From Hyphomicrobium_A sp963745205 (GTDB lineage Bacteria > Pseudomonadota > Alphaproteobacteria > Rhizobiales > Hyphomicrobiaceae), in assembly GCA_963745205.1 (NCBI GenBank), contig CAVUWX010000021.1, positions 76,700-140,699 of the forward strand: a stretch of 64,000 bases of DNA, in the 5' to 3' direction. The notes below the pieces were generated by a model. It saw nothing but the letters and a program-made list of their open reading frames with translations, searched no databases and was not told the DNA's origin. The position numbers and the translations under genes are program-made. This document shows positions 1 through 10,084 of this stretch, piece after piece (the first letter of the stretch is position 1; every line of letters begins with the position of its first letter).

Positions 1-339
1 GATCAGACCTAAGCAAACGGCCAGGAGCCGGTTTGCACCGCCGCGCGCGAGCCACACCCACAGCGCAAATGTCGCGGCCACCCCGAAGGCCGCCAGCATG
101 AGCTGGCCGCGGTAGCTCGCCTGGTCGAACAGGCTGTAGCTGATGCCGATGTTCTTCACGTAGACGAGATCGAGGAACGGCGTGACCTCGACGCGGCCGA
201 GATCGGCGATGCCCCAAACGCCGAGCATCCACCACTTGTGCGCCTGGTCGAGCGCCAGCGTCGCGAGGCACACGAGCAACCCCAGCCCGGAGTAGGGGCC
301 CCACATCCACGCGCGCGCGCTGCCCTTGGGGTCGCTCAT
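1..339 (-). CDS. lspA: lipoprotein signal peptidase II (5' part, cut by window edge)
   Basis: This is the N-terminal 113 codons of the inner-membrane aspartyl protease that removes lipoprotein signal peptides. The visible protein has a first hydrophobic segment (about residues 15-30), the loop VTPFLDLVYVKNIGISYSLF typical of LspA, and a second membrane segment. The catalytic aspartates lie in the missing C-terminal part. Its ATG overlaps the ileS stop codon in an ATGA, and the ileS-lspA order is very common in bacteria, which supports both the start and the identity. Confidence 0.88.
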   Translation of the reverse strand, partial: MSDPKGSARAWMWGPYSGLGLLVCLATLALDQAHKWWMLGVWGIADLGRVEVTPFLDLVYVKNIGISYSLFDQASYRGQLMLAAFGVAATFALWVWLARGGANRLLAVCLGLI

Positions 340-3300
340 TGCGCACCGCTCTGCGACCGCGCATCGAACTCGCGCACGGCGGCGGCATCGCGCGGCGATA
401 GATCGGGAAACTCGGGATCGGCGCCGATGTCGCGCAAGACGCGCCAGGAGCGGGCGCACTTCTTACCTTGTGCGAGCTTCGGCACGACGCCGACGCCCGG
501 AACATCGGGCAGCGTGAACGCGTCCGCCGGCGGCGTCTTGGCGATGAGCTTGGCGGCGCTGGTGATCGACACCTCGGCGAGATCGACGCCTTCGAGCGCG
601 CTCAGGATGCTGCCGTCGCCGACGTAGACGTCGGGCGCGGCCTCGAGGCTCGAGCCGATGCGCTTGGCGGCGCGTTCCAGCTCGAGCGCGCCGGTGACGA
701 CGCGGCGCACATCGCGCACGCGCTCCCACTTTTGCGCCAGCTCGTCGTTGCGCCAGGCTTTGGGGATCTCCGGAAACGTCTGCAGGTGCACGGAGCCTTG
801 CTTGGAGCCTTTCTGGCCCGCGTGGCGCGCGAGCCAGGCTTCCTCGGCGGTGAAGGCGAGGATCGGCGCCAGCCACACGACGAGCGCGTTGAAGATCTCG
901 TCGATCACGGTGAGGGCTGCGCGTCGCTTCACGCTCGAATAGGGCTCGCAGTAGAGCGCGTCCTTGCGGATATCGAAGTAGAAGGCCGACAGCTCCGTAT
1001 TCATGAACTGCGAGAGCAGCGCGACGATCTTGCGGTAATCGTAGGCGGCGTAGGCCGCGCGGACTTCGACATCGAGCACCGCGAGCCGATGCAGCATCAG
1101 GCGCTCGAGCTCGAGGTCGTGCATGTCCTTGAGCTTGACGCGGTCGGCGGGGCCCAAGTGCGCCAGCGCGCCCAGCATCCAGCGCAGCGTATTGCGCAGC
1201 TTGCGATAGGCCTCGATCGAGGCCTGCAAGATCGCGGGGCCGAAGCGGATGTCGTTCTCGAAGTCGGCGGAGGCGACCCACAGGCGCAGGATGTCGGCGC
1301 CCGACGTCTTCATCACCTCCTGCGGCGAGAGCGTGTTGCCCTTCGACTTCGACATCTTCTCCTCGCCCTTCTCGTCGAGGATGAAGCCGTGCGTCAGCAC
1401 CACGTCGAAGGGCGCGCGCCCGCGCGAGCCGCAGGATTCGAGCAGCGAGGACTGGAACCAGCCGCGGTGCTGGTCGGAGCCTTCCAGGTACATGACGCGG
1501 TCGTATTATCGCGCGCCTCCGGCGCGACGCCGCCATGCGGCACGCGTTTGAGGCCGGCAAGGCCGGGGAAGTGCTTCGGATCATCCAGCACGAAGGCATG
1601 GGTGGAGCCCGACTCGAACCACACGTCGAGAATGTCGCGCACCTGTTCCCATTGCGAGGGATCGGGCACGAGGCCGTCGAGGAAGCGCTTGGCTGCGCCT
1701 TCCGCGTACCAGACGTCGGCGCCCTTCTCGGCGAAGGCCTTGAAGATGCGCTCGATCAGCTCCTTCGACTTTGCGAACTTCGCCGACGGGATCACCTCGC
1801 CGGTCTCCTTGTGGACGAAGACGGTGATCGGCACGCCCCAGGCGCGCTGGCGCGAGATGACCCAATCGGGCCGCCCCTCGATCATGCCGCGGATGCGGTT
1901 CTCGCCCGAGGCCGGCACCCATTCGGTCTCGCCGATCGCTTTCAGCGCAAGCTCGCGCAGGCCCTGGTTGCCGCTCTTGGGGACGCCCTTGACGGGTTTG
2001 TCGAGCGCGATGAACCACTGCGGCGTGTTGCGGAAGATGACGGGCTTCTTCGAACGCCAGGAGTGCGGGTACTGGTGCTTCAGGCGCCCGCGCGCGATGA
2101 GGGCGTTGGCTTCGACGAGCGCCTTGATGACGGCGTCGTTGGCGTCGCCCTTGTCGCCCTTCTCGGTCAAGACGCGTTTGCCCTCAAAGCCCGGCGCGTC
2201 CTTGGTCATGACGCCGTCGGCGTCGACGGTGAAGGGGATGGTGGTGTCGATGTCCGCATAGTCTAGTAGTTGCTTGTTCGCGATCCAGACTTGGTAATCG
2301 TCAGTTCCGTGCCCCGGTGCGGTATGAACAAATCCTGTTCCAACGTCATCAGTGACATGATCCCCATCCAATGTCGGCACGGCAAATTCGTAGCCCAAGT
2401 CCCGCAACGGATGTGCGCACAATAACTCGTCCGGGTTCACGTCAAACCGCCGCTTGTAGGATTCCACTTTGGCGGATTTCATAACTTCCGGAGCTAGCTT
2501 GTCCGCCAGCACGAATTTGTCGCCGCGCTTGGCCCAATTTCCATCAGGCGCGTCAGTAACCTCGTACAGACCGTATCCGATCCTCGACGAAAAGGAGATG
2601 GCGCGGTTGCCGGGGATCGTCCACGGAGTGGTCGTCCATATGACTACGCTGGCCATCAATAGTTCGTGGTGCTTTTCCTCATCTGGACCGACCGTACCGA
2701 CCTCGATTATGGGGAACTTCACCCAGATCTGGTCCGACGTATAATCCTGGTACTCGACCTCCGCCTCGGCGAGCGCTGTCTTCTCCACGACCGACCACAT
2801 CACGGGTTTCGACCCGCGATAGAGCGTTCCGTTCATGGCAAACTTCATCAGCTCGCCGGCGATCACGGCTTCGGAGGCAAAATCCATCGTCAGGTAGGGA
2901 TGCGCCCAGTCGCCGACGATGCCGAGGCGCTTGAACTCCTCGCGCTGCACGTCGACCCAGTGCTTGGCGAACGCGCGGCATTCGGCGCGGAACTCGTTCA
3001 ACGGCACCGCGTCCTTGTTGAGGCCCTTGGCGCGGTACTGCTCCTCGATCTTCCATTCGATGGGCAGGCCGTGGCAGTCCCAGCCGGGCACGTAATTGGA
3101 ATCGCGCCCGAGCATCGTCTGCGATTTGACGACGAGGTCTTTGAGGATCTTGTTCAACGCGTGCCCGATGTGGATGTGGCCGTTGGCGAACGGCGGCCCG
3201 TCGTGCAGCAGGAACTTCTCGCGCCCGCGGCCGGCTTCGCGCAGGCGCTCGTAAAGGCCGATCTCGTCCCAACGGGTGAGCAGCCGCGGCTCGAGCTCGG

Positions 3301-3499
3301 GCAGCCCCGCCCGCATGGGAAAGTCGGTCTCGGGCAGGAACAGCGTCTTGCTCCAGTCGCGGCTCGAGGATTGAGGCGTCCCGGCAGCCGCAGGCGCGGC
3401 CGCAGGAGCCTGCGCCGGCTTCGCGCCCGCGGAGCCCGGCCCCTTCGCCTTGGTCTTGGTGGTGGCAGGGCCGCCCTTGCCGCCGTCGCTCTTGCTCAT
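336..3499 (-). CDS. ileS: isoleucyl-tRNA synthetase, broken by one frameshift
   Basis: Charges tRNA-Ile with isoleucine in the cytoplasm; class I synthetase of about 1,054 residues once repaired. The HIGH signature (NGHIHIGHALN) lies near residue 110, the KMSKS loop (EEKMSKSKGN) follows in the second piece, and the C-terminal anticodon-binding domain is complete. The start at 3499 has a GAGGA ribosome site just upstream; residues 8-45 form a Lys/Ala/Pro-rich extension. Near 1505-1513 the frame shifts between VAPEARDN and DRVMYLEGSDQHRGW, consistent with one missing base. Both halves are fully conserved, so a sequence error is more likely than a dead gene. The zinc-binding cysteine cluster of E. 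coli IleS is absent (KKCARSW has one Cys). Confidence 0.93.
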
Positions 3500-3612
3500 A
3501 AGTCCTCGCCGCTTATCAAGCCGGGGTTCTAGCAACCCTGCTCACGCGAATAAAGGCGCGATGTCGAAGCAGCCGCGCGGCGCTTCTTGGCGTCCGAGCA
3601 CCATCACGGCGC

Positions 3613-4470
3613 TCACTTGAGCTCGCTTCGGTCCATGATCCGCAGCACGGCCTGGCACGGCACCAGAAACGAGTACCAATCGTTGGGCTTTTTGGGATCG
3701 ACGTCGTAGCGGAAGCCGTTCTCGGGGCCTGCTGCACCTTTCACGACAACTCCGACCAGAGCTCCGGTCTCATCGACGACCGGCCCGCCGGAATTTCCGG
3801 GGAGCGAATCGACGGTCGAAGCAATGTAGATGGAGCTGGTGCCGCGGAAGTCCGCCCGGCCGAGACCTACGTAGTCCCCTTTGCTCCAGCGCTTCATCTC
3901 GCGGGTCAAATGCAAGGATCGGCGCTTGCCCACCCCGGGAAATCCAACCGCATAGATCTCACGGTGCAGAGAGCGATCGCATTTGTCGTCGACGGTGAGC
4001 GGGTCTCCGATCCGCAAGGCGGCGGCCGCCTCGACCTTGACGACGGCGATATCGTAGGCATCGTCGAGATAGACCTGCTTAACGCCGTCGAGCCGTTGCG
4101 GCGGCTTCGCCAGCGTAATCCCGTCACTCTCGAAGGCCCGCTGGTTGAGGTTCTCGGTGAGGTAGCGGCGCGGTTGCTTGCAGCCGTCGATCGCATGTCC
4201 GGCGGTCATGAAATAGTAATCCGCGCGCTCACCCCGGTTCTGCTTCTTCACCAGGAATGCCGTGGCGGTATAGGAGCTCGTTCGGCTCTCGCAGACGAAG
4301 GCATAGACGGAGGGCCAGACGGCGCGGACTGCAGGCGGCGCCCCGTCCGTAAAGAACCCCTCGGCGGCGAGACAGGGAATCCCCGAGGCACCCGTCAAAG
4401 CGGCGAGCAAAAGCAGTCTTGGGGCTTGCGTCGATCGCAGCCGACGCCGAGATGAAAAGCGGACCGGCAT
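3613..4470 (-). CDS. secreted trypsin-like serine peptidase
   Basis: Probable periplasmic or exported serine endopeptidase of the chymotrypsin/trypsin fold, about 285 residues. A signal peptide (Arg-rich start, then LLLLAALTGASG) precedes the catalytic domain. The triad is visible in order: His in MTAGHAIDGC, Asp in DAYDIAVVKVE, Ser in SLPGNSGGPVVD. There is no PDZ domain, so it is not a canonical DegP. An upstream ATG at 4488 lies inside the neighbouring palindromic repeat, so the ATG at 4470 (MPVRFSSRRR) is preferred. The substrate cannot be told from sequence. Confidence 0.8.
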   Translation of the reverse strand: MPVRFSSRRRLRSTQAPRLLLLAALTGASGIPCLAAEGFFTDGAPPAVRAVWPSVYAFVCESRTSSYTATAFLVKKQNRGERADYYFMTAGHAIDGCKQPRRYLTENLNQRAFESDGITLAKPPQRLDGVKQVYLDDAYDIAVVKVEAAAALRIGDPLTVDDKCDRSLHREIYAVGFPGVGKRRSLHLTREMKRWSKGDYVGLGRADFRGTSSIYIASTVDSLPGNSGGPVVDETGALVGVVVKGAAGPENGFRYDVDPKKPNDWYSFLVPCQAVLRIMDRSELK

Positions 4471-4483
4471 GCTTCTACCAACT

Positions 4484-4613
4484 GTCATCCTCGGGCTTGT
4501 CCCGAGGATCCAGGCTTCAACGGACTGGACAACCGCAATTACAGGAAGCGTTCACGCTTCCATTTTTCGGAGCAAGCGGTGGGCTGGATCCTCGGGACAA
4601 GCCCGAGGATGAC
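4484..4613. repeat. palindromic intergenic repeat with 29-bp inverted arms
   Basis: Positions 4484-4512 and 4585-4613 are perfect reverse complements over 29 bp. Each arm is itself a hairpin (TCCTCGGG, five-base loop, CCCGAGGA). The spacer is 72 bp. It fills the gap between the protease gene and pntB, both read leftward. Short palindromes of this TCCTCGGG...CCCGAGGA kind are, to my memory, scattered in many alphaproteobacterial genomes as REP/BIME-like elements. Folded RNA across it could end or stabilise transcripts. Confidence 0.85.
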
Positions 4614-4638
4614 ATCTTGAGGGCGTTTGAAAACCAGC

Positions 4639-6042
4639 TCAGTGCGCCAGCGCCTTGACGATCTCTTCCGTCATCTTCTTGGCGTCGCCCAACACCATCA
4701 CGGTGTTGTCCTTGTAGAAGAGCGGATTGTCGATGCCGGCATAGCCGGAGGCGAGCGAGCGCTTGTTGAACAGCACGGTGCCGGCCTTCCAGGCCTGCAG
4801 CACCGGCATGCCGTAGATGGGCGAGGTCTTGTCGGTCTCGGCCGCCGGATTGACCACGTCGTTGGCGCCGATGACGTAGACGACGTCGGCCTGCGGCATC
4901 TCCGAGTTGATATCCTCGAGCTCGAACACCTCGTCGTAGGGAACGTTCGCTTCGGCGAGCAGCACGTTCATGTGCCCGGGCATGCGCCCGGCGACGGGGT
5001 GGATGGCGTATTTCACTTCCACGCCAGCTTTCTTGAGCTGGTCGCCCATCTCGCGCAGCGCGTGCTGGGCCTGGGCGACCGCCATGCCATAGCCCGGCAC
5101 GATGATCACCTTGCTGGCGTTCTTCATCACGTAGGCGGCATCCTCCGCCGAGCCGAGCTTGACGGGCTTCTGCTCGGCCCCGCCCGCAGGCCCCGCAACC
5201 TCGCCGCCGAAGCCGCCGAGGATGACGGAGATGAACGAGCGGTTCATGCCCTTGCACATGATGTAGGACAGGATCGCACCGGAGGAGCCGACGAGCGCGC
5301 CGGTGACGATGAGCGCGATGTTCGACAGCGTGAAGCCGATGCCGGCGGCCGCCCAGCCCGAGTAGGAGTTGAGCATCGATATGACGACGGGCATGTCGGC
5401 GCCGCCGATGGGGATGATGATGAGGACGCCGAACAGCATCGCCGTCAGCGTGATGGCCCAGAACAGCCAGCCTACGCCGCCCGACAGGCAGAACGTGTAG
5501 ATCAGCCACACGAGCAGCCCGAACAGGGCGAGATTGATGACGTGGCGCAAGGGCAGCATGATCGGCTTGCCCGACATGCGGCCCGATAGCTTGGCGAACG
5601 CGATGACGGAGCCGGTGAAGGTGATGGCGCCGATGGCGACGCCGAGCGACATCTCGATGAGGCTCGCGAAGTGGATGGCGCCGGGCTCGCCGATGCCAAA
5701 CGAGTCGGGCGCGTAAAGCGCCGCAGCCGCGACGCACACCGCGGCGAGGCCGACGAGCGAATGGAAGGCGGCGACGAGCTCGGGCATCGCCGTCATGGGG
5801 ATGCGCCGCGCGGTGATCGCGCCGATGAGGCCGCCGACACCGAGACCGCCCGCGATCAGGTACCAGGTCATCGGTATTTGCGGGTTCGCGATCGCGAGCG
5901 TGGTGCCCATGGCGATCGCCATGCCGAGCATGCCGGCGTAGTTGCCGCGCCGCGAGGTCGCCGGGCTCGACAGCCCGCGCAGGGCGAGGATGAACAGCAC
6001 CCCCGAGGCGAGGTACAGGAGGGCGACGAGATTAGCCGACAT
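4639..6042 (-). CDS. pntB: NAD(P) transhydrogenase subunit beta
   Basis: Membrane and NADP(H)-binding subunit of proton-translocating transhydrogenase, which uses the proton gradient to make NADPH from NADH. It has 467 residues, the usual length. The first ~270 residues hold about eight or nine membrane helices. The cytoplasmic NADP domain follows, with IIVPGYGMAVAQAQ, YAIHPVAGRMPGHMNVLLAE and the C-terminal VMVLGDAKKM. It is the last gene of the leftward pnt operon, 33 bp after pntA2. Confidence 0.96.
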   Translation of the reverse strand: MSANLVALLYLASGVLFILALRGLSSPATSRRGNYAGMLGMAIAMGTTLAIANPQIPMTWYLIAGGLGVGGLIGAITARRIPMTAMPELVAAFHSLVGLAAVCVAAAALYAPDSFGIGEPGAIHFASLIEMSLGVAIGAITFTGSVIAFAKLSGRMSGKPIMLPLRHVINLALFGLLVWLIYTFCLSGGVGWLFWAITLTAMLFGVLIIIPIGGADMPVVISMLNSYSGWAAAGIGFTLSNIALIVTGALVGSSGAILSYIMCKGMNRSFISVILGGFGGEVAGPAGGAEQKPVKLGSAEDAAYVMKNASKVIIVPGYGMAVAQAQHALREMGDQLKKAGVEVKYAIHPVAGRMPGHMNVLLAEANVPYDEVFELEDINSEMPQADVVYVIGANDVVNPAAETDKTSPIYGMPVLQAWKAGTVLFNKRSLASGYAGIDNPLFYKDNTVMVLGDAKKMTEEIVKALAH

Positions 6043-6075
6043 TGCTCTCTCCGGAGAGGCTCAACCCTTGCGTGC

Positions 6076-6510
6076 TCACCGTTTGTCGCCCTTCTTCTTG
6101 TACATGGAGAGCATGCGCTGCGTGACGAGGAAGCCGCCGAAGATGTTCACGGACGCCATCGCCAGCGCGAGCAGGCCGAAAATCTTCGAGGCAAGGCTGC
6201 CGTCGAAGTTGATAAAGCTGTCGATGCCGCCGTGCTCGACCGCGACCGCCAGCAGCGCGCCGACGACGATTACGGATGAGATGGCGTTGGTGACGGACAT
6301 GAGCGGAGTATGCAGCGCCGGCGTCACGCTCCAGACGACGTAGTAGCCGACGAAGATCGCCATCGCGAACACCATGAGCTCGTAGATGACGGGCTCGATG
6401 GCGCCGCCGATGCCGGCGGCGAAGGCTGGCGCAGGTGTGAGCAGGGCGAGGGCCAGCGCAGTCAGCCTGAGGACTGTGCTCGGCGGTGAGTGCTCGGCGC
6501 GCTTCCTCAT
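6076..6510 (-). CDS. pntA2: NAD(P) transhydrogenase subunit alpha part 2
   Basis: Small membrane part of the alpha subunit, separate from the NAD-binding part as is usual in alphaproteobacteria. It has 144 residues: an N-terminal hydrophobic stretch that looks like a signal peptide (LTALALALLTPAPAFA), then helices including YELMVFAMAIFVGYYVVWSV and the conserved HTPLMSVTNAISSVIVVGAL. The start lies one base after the stop of pntA1, so translation is probably coupled. Confidence 0.94.
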   Translation of the reverse strand: MRKRAEHSPPSTVLRLTALALALLTPAPAFAAGIGGAIEPVIYELMVFAMAIFVGYYVVWSVTPALHTPLMSVTNAISSVIVVGALLAVAVEHGGIDSFINFDGSLASKIFGLLALAMASVNIFGGFLVTQRMLSMYKKKGDKR

Positions 6511-6511
6511 C

Positions 6512-7651
6512 TCACGCTCCCTGAGACTGCAGGCTGGGGTGCACGATCTTGCCGTCCTTGGCGACGAGCGTACCTTTGACGATCTCGTCGTCCCAATTGA
6601 CCTTCAATGCCTTGTCCTTCTTGTCGATCATGGTCTCGAGGAAGGTATAGAGGTTCTTGGCGTAGAGGCTCGAGGCGTTGACCGGGATCTCGCCCGCGAG
6701 GTTGAGCGGGCCAAAGATGCGCACGCCGTTGTGCTCGATCGTCTTGCCGGGCTCGGTCAGCTCGCAATTGCCGCCACGCTCGGCCGCGAGATCAACGATG
6801 ACGGCGCCGGGCTTCATGCTCTCGACCATGGCGCGCGAGATAAGCTTTGGCGCCGGACGGCCGGGGATCAGCGCAGTGGTGACGACGATGTCCTGGTTCT
6901 TGATGTGGGAGGCGACGAGCTCGGCCTGCTTCTTCTGGTATTCGGCCGACATCGGCTTGGCGTAGCCCGCCGCCGTCTGCGCCTGCTTGAACTCCTCGTC
7001 CTCCACCGCGACGAACTTCGCCCCGAGCGAGGCGACCTGCTCCTTGGCCGCGGGGCGCACGTCGGTCGCCGACACCTGCGCGCCGAGCCGGCGCGCGGTG
7101 GCGATCGCCTGTAGGCCGGCGACGCCCGCACCCATGATGAAAGCTCTTGCGGCGGGAACCGTGCCCGCCGCCGTCATCATCATCGGCATCGCCTGCTCGA
7201 ACATGGCCGCAGCATCCACGACGGCCTTGTAGCCGGCGAGGTTCGCCTGACTCGAGAGCACGTCCATCGATTGGGCCCGCGTGATACGCGGCATGAACTC
7301 CATGGTGAACAGGGCGGCATTCGAGGCGGCGAGCGCTTCCAGCCCCGCGCGGTCGCCGTAAGGGTCGAGCATGGCGATGACGAGCGCGCCGGGCTTTAAT
7401 GCCCTTACCTCGTCGACTGTGGGGCGTCGCACCTTGAAGAGAATGTCGGCGTCGCGCAGCGCTTCCGCCGCCGTCGGCACGATCTCGGCGCCCTGGGCAC
7501 GCAGGGCATCGTCGGAAAAGCGCGAGCGTGCGCCGGCGCCCGACTGGACCTTCACCTTAGCGCCGAGGCCGACGAGCTTCTTCGTCGTCTCGGGCGAGAT
7601 CGCGACGCGCAACTCGTCCGTCCCCTCCGCCGTTACAGCTATGGTGACCAT
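6512..7651 (-). CDS. pntA1: NAD(P) transhydrogenase subunit alpha part 1
   Basis: Cytoplasmic NAD(H)-binding domain of the transhydrogenase, related to alanine dehydrogenase; 379 residues. The Rossmann dinucleotide site is GAGVAGLQAIATARRLGA near residue 175, and RITRAQSMDVLSSQANLAGY precedes it. It opens the pntA1-pntA2-pntB operon, which is preceded on the same strand by the aa3 oxidase subunit IV peptide. Confidence 0.96.
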   Translation of the reverse strand: MVTIAVTAEGTDELRVAISPETTKKLVGLGAKVKVQSGAGARSRFSDDALRAQGAEIVPTAAEALRDADILFKVRRPTVDEVRALKPGALVIAMLDPYGDRAGLEALAASNAALFTMEFMPRITRAQSMDVLSSQANLAGYKAVVDAAAMFEQAMPMMMTAAGTVPAARAFIMGAGVAGLQAIATARRLGAQVSATDVRPAAKEQVASLGAKFVAVEDEEFKQAQTAAGYAKPMSAEYQKKQAELVASHIKNQDIVVTTALIPGRPAPKLISRAMVESMKPGAVIVDLAAERGGNCELTEPGKTIEHNGVRIFGPLNLAGEIPVNASSLYAKNLYTFLETMIDKKDKALKVNWDDEIVKGTLVAKDGKIVHPSLQSQGA

Positions 7652-7741
7652 GTACTCTTCCAGTTATGCGGAGGACTTTCAGCCGCCCTCCGGCAAAGAC
7701 CTTTCCGGGCGGCTCGCCTGCTCAAGGTGCCCGTCGCGGGC

Positions 7742-7885
7742 TCAGGTCAGGAAGTAGGCCATCCCGGCCAGGAGCAGGACCAGAAAGACGATCATTATCT
7801 TCGTCAATCGAAGAAACGAACTGTAGGTCTGGCCATGGGCGGCGTAGTCCATCTCCGAGCTGCCGCCAGACAAATCGATCGCCAC
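7742..7885 (-). CDS. aa3-type cytochrome c oxidase subunit IV-like peptide
   Basis: A 47-residue single-helix membrane peptide. The core (HGQTYSSFLRLTKIMIVFLV, then LLLAGMAYFL) matches the bacterial aa3 oxidase subunit IV family (COX4_pro_2): a short soluble lead with a Tyr/Phe-rich motif, then one membrane helix to the C terminus. The start is taken as GTG at 7885, which has GGGAGGGG seven bases upstream. A longer in-frame ATG at 7975 would add an Arg-rich segment unlike the family. Its place just upstream of pntA is common in rhizobial genomes. Confidence 0.75.
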   Translation of the reverse strand: MAIDLSGGSSEMDYAAHGQTYSSFLRLTKIMIVFLVLLLAGMAYFLT

Positions 7886-8087
7886 TTGTCCCCTCCCTGG
7901 GTTTCCCGTGTCCCTGGGTTCGTAGCGCAACGGCCGGCGTCTATCAAGACGATGGCGGCTTCGCGTGGGACACATTACGGCATCGCGTTGACCATGTGTG
8001 GCATTTGTCCCTGCGGCTTGGGCGCGCGCGTATGGTTAGTATGAGCCCGCGGCCCGCTGCACCTTCAAACCTTCATTCGGTTGTCCC

Positions 8088-9362
8088 GTGGATACATTCG
8101 AGCTCGTCGGGCGATTGGCGATCGCGCTTGCCATCGGCCTCGTGATTGGAATCGAGCGCGGCTGGAAGCAGCGCGAGGAGGCCGAAGGAGAGCGGGCCGC
8201 CGGCCTGCGCACGCACGCTCTTTCCGGCCTCCTCGGCGGCATCTGGGGCGCGCTCGCGCTGAACACCGGCCAGGCTGGCGTGATCGCCCTAGCCCTCGCC
8301 TTCGCCGCTTTCACGGCGGCTATCGCGGTCTTTCGCTATCGCGAGATGGTGCACGACAAGACTTTCGGGGCCACTACCGTGGTCGCGGCCATGCTGGCGT
8401 TCGCCCTCGGTGCGCTTGCCGTGACGGGTGACAGGACCGCGGCCGCGGCCGCAGGCGTCGCCACCGCCATGCTGCTCGCGCTCAAGGCTGCGCTGCACGA
8501 ATGGGTGAAACGGCTGACGTGGGAGGAGCTGCGGGCGGGCCTCATCCTGCTCGCGATGAGCGTGATCCTGCTGCCGCTGCTGCCCGATCGCGAGCTCAGC
8601 CCCTCGTTTCCCGTCAATCCGCACGAGATCTGGCTGCTGACCGTCCTCATCGCGGCACTCTCGTTTGCCGGCTACGTGGCGATCCGCCTCGCCGGGCCTT
8701 CGGTCGGCGTGCTGCTCTCAGGCCTCGCCGGCGGGCTCGTGTCCTCGACGGCGGTGACGCTCAACATGGCGCGGCTCGCCCGCGCCGACGGCGAGCGCTG
8801 CAACATCTTTGCCGCCGGCGTGCTCGTCGCGGGCGCCGTCATGATGCTGCGCGTGCTCGTCATCGTCGGCGTCGTCAACGTTGCGCTGCTTGCGTCCATC
8901 GCCGCGCCGCTGCTTCTGGGCGCGCTCACGCTCGCCGGCATTGCCGGGTACCTGGCAAACTGGGGGCGCGAGGACTGTCCGGTCGGGAAGCCGCTAGCCC
9001 TGCAGAACCCGTTCGAATTGCGCGTCGTGCTCGAGTTCGGCGCGCTGCTCGCTGTCATCATGGCGGCCGCCAAATTGCTTTCGGGCTGGGCCGGAGCCAA
9101 CGGCGCGATCGTGCTCGCCGCGATCTCGGGCTTTGTCGACGTCGACGCGATCAGCATCTCGCTCGCGCGGCTCGCCCCGCAAGGGCTTGCATCCGGGGGC
9201 GCAGTCGCGGCCATTCTCGTCGCGGTGGTGGCAAACAGCCTCACCAAGATCGCGCTCGGCACCGTGGCGGGCGGCCTCGGGTTCGGCAAGGTCGTGGCCC
9301 GCAGCATCGCTGCGTCGCTCGCCGTCGGCGCGCTCGGACTGCTGCCGGCTCTGGTGACGTGA
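8088..9362 (+). CDS. MgtC/SapB and DUF4010 family membrane protein
   Basis: Integral membrane protein of 424 residues starting at GTG. The N-terminal third resembles MgtC/SapB (ALAIGLVIGIERGWKQRE, then GLRTHALSGLLGGIWG); the rest is the DUF4010 type, with roughly ten to twelve helices in all, including a Gly-rich SGLAGGLVSSTAVTLNMARL. The function of this fused family is unproven; MgtC proteins are linked to Mg2+ limitation and intracellular survival. It stands alone between leftward genes. Confidence 0.82.
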   Translation: MDTFELVGRLAIALAIGLVIGIERGWKQREEAEGERAAGLRTHALSGLLGGIWGALALNTGQAGVIALALAFAAFTAAIAVFRYREMVHDKTFGATTVVAAMLAFALGALAVTGDRTAAAAAGVATAMLLALKAALHEWVKRLTWEELRAGLILLAMSVILLPLLPDRELSPSFPVNPHEIWLLTVLIAALSFAGYVAIRLAGPSVGVLLSGLAGGLVSSTAVTLNMARLARADGERCNIFAAGVLVAGAVMMLRVLVIVGVVNVALLASIAAPLLLGALTLAGIAGYLANWGREDCPVGKPLALQNPFELRVVLEFGALLAVIMAAAKLLSGWAGANGAIVLAAISGFVDVDAISISLARLAPQGLASGGAVAAILVAVVANSLTKIALGTVAGGLGFGKVVARSIAASLAVGALGLLPALVT

Positions 9363-9392
9363 GGATGCCTTCGCGGCTCCAGCCTCGCGTCG

Positions 9393-9716
9393 TTACTCCT
9401 TGCGCAGCGACATGATATAGGCGGCAAGCGCGAACATCTCGTCCTGGGTCAGGTGATGGTTCGGCATCATCGGCGGCACCGATTTGAGCCAGAGGACGAT
9501 GCCGTCGAAGGTCTGGCCGGGGCGGTTCGCCACCGCGACGAAGCCCGGAATGCCCATCGCCCCCTGCTTCTCGCCCTGCCCCTCGTTGAGATGGCACTGC
9601 GCGCACAGCGCCTGAGCGAGCTCGCGACCCTTGGCGGTATCGTCGGCCGCCGCGACCGCCAACGCGGAGCTGAGCGCCAGGACGCCCGCCACCGCACGGC
9701 AAATGTGATGGCGCAT
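9393..9716 (-). CDS. secreted monoheme cytochrome c
   Basis: Periplasmic class I cytochrome c, 107 residues from the ATG at 9716. A signal peptide (AVAGVLALSSALAVAAA) is followed by the heme motif CAQCH at about residue 38 and a likely Met axial ligand in VPPMMPNHHLT. The terminal helix (MFALAAYIMSLRKE) is typical. An upstream ATG at 9815 would add a non-signal lead, so 9716 is preferred. Its redox partner is not shown by the neighbours. Confidence 0.85.
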   Translation of the reverse strand: MRHHICRAVAGVLALSSALAVAAADDTAKGRELAQALCAQCHLNEGQGEKQGAMGIPGFVAVANRPGQTFDGIVLWLKSVPPMMPNHHLTQDEMFALAAYIMSLRKE

Positions 9717-9869
9717 CGTTGCCTCTCCCGCCGAAGCCTCAGGCCAAAATATATTCGATTCCCGTGCATTTCGTGCGCGCGCGAATTTGATCCAAGTCAC
9801 GGCGGGTGCCGGCACGGCAGCCTACGCTTGAGTTGGCGCGCCGCTGGCGCCGGACAAGGAGATTTCGTC

Positions 9870-10068
9870 ATGGATCTCAACGAAGGAACGGTTGACCGCG
9901 CACTGCGCATCGTCGTCGGTCTGGTGCTCATCGCCTTCCCCATCGGGCTGTTCGGCATCGACCAACGCCTACGTATGGGGCTGGATCGGGCTCATACCAC
10001 TGGTGACGGGGCTCGTGGGATGGTGCCCGGCCTATTCGCTGCTGGGTCGCAAGACCATCGCCTCCTGA
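9870..10068 (+). CDS. DUF2892 (YgaP-like) inner-membrane protein, frameshifted
   Basis: Small protein with two membrane helices. The first frame reads MDLNEGTVDRALRIVVGLVL then IAFPIGLFGID. After one extra base near 9963 the second helix continues as NAYVWGWIGLIPLVTGLVGW and ends CPAYSLLGRKTIAS. Together they match the DUF2892 family, including the conserved CPAYSLLG end. A GGAG-type site (AAGGAGATTTCGTC) precedes the ATG. The break looks like a one-base insertion. Confidence 0.8.
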
Positions 10069-10084
10069 CCTGCCGGGAAGCAGC

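Noticed and set aside
468..2261. 597-codon open frame on the + strand opposite ileS
   Set aside because: It mirrors ileS codons; the high GC content leaves the opposite strand without stops. Its Arg/Ala/Gly-rich, low-complexity protein has no family, while ileS is unmistakable.
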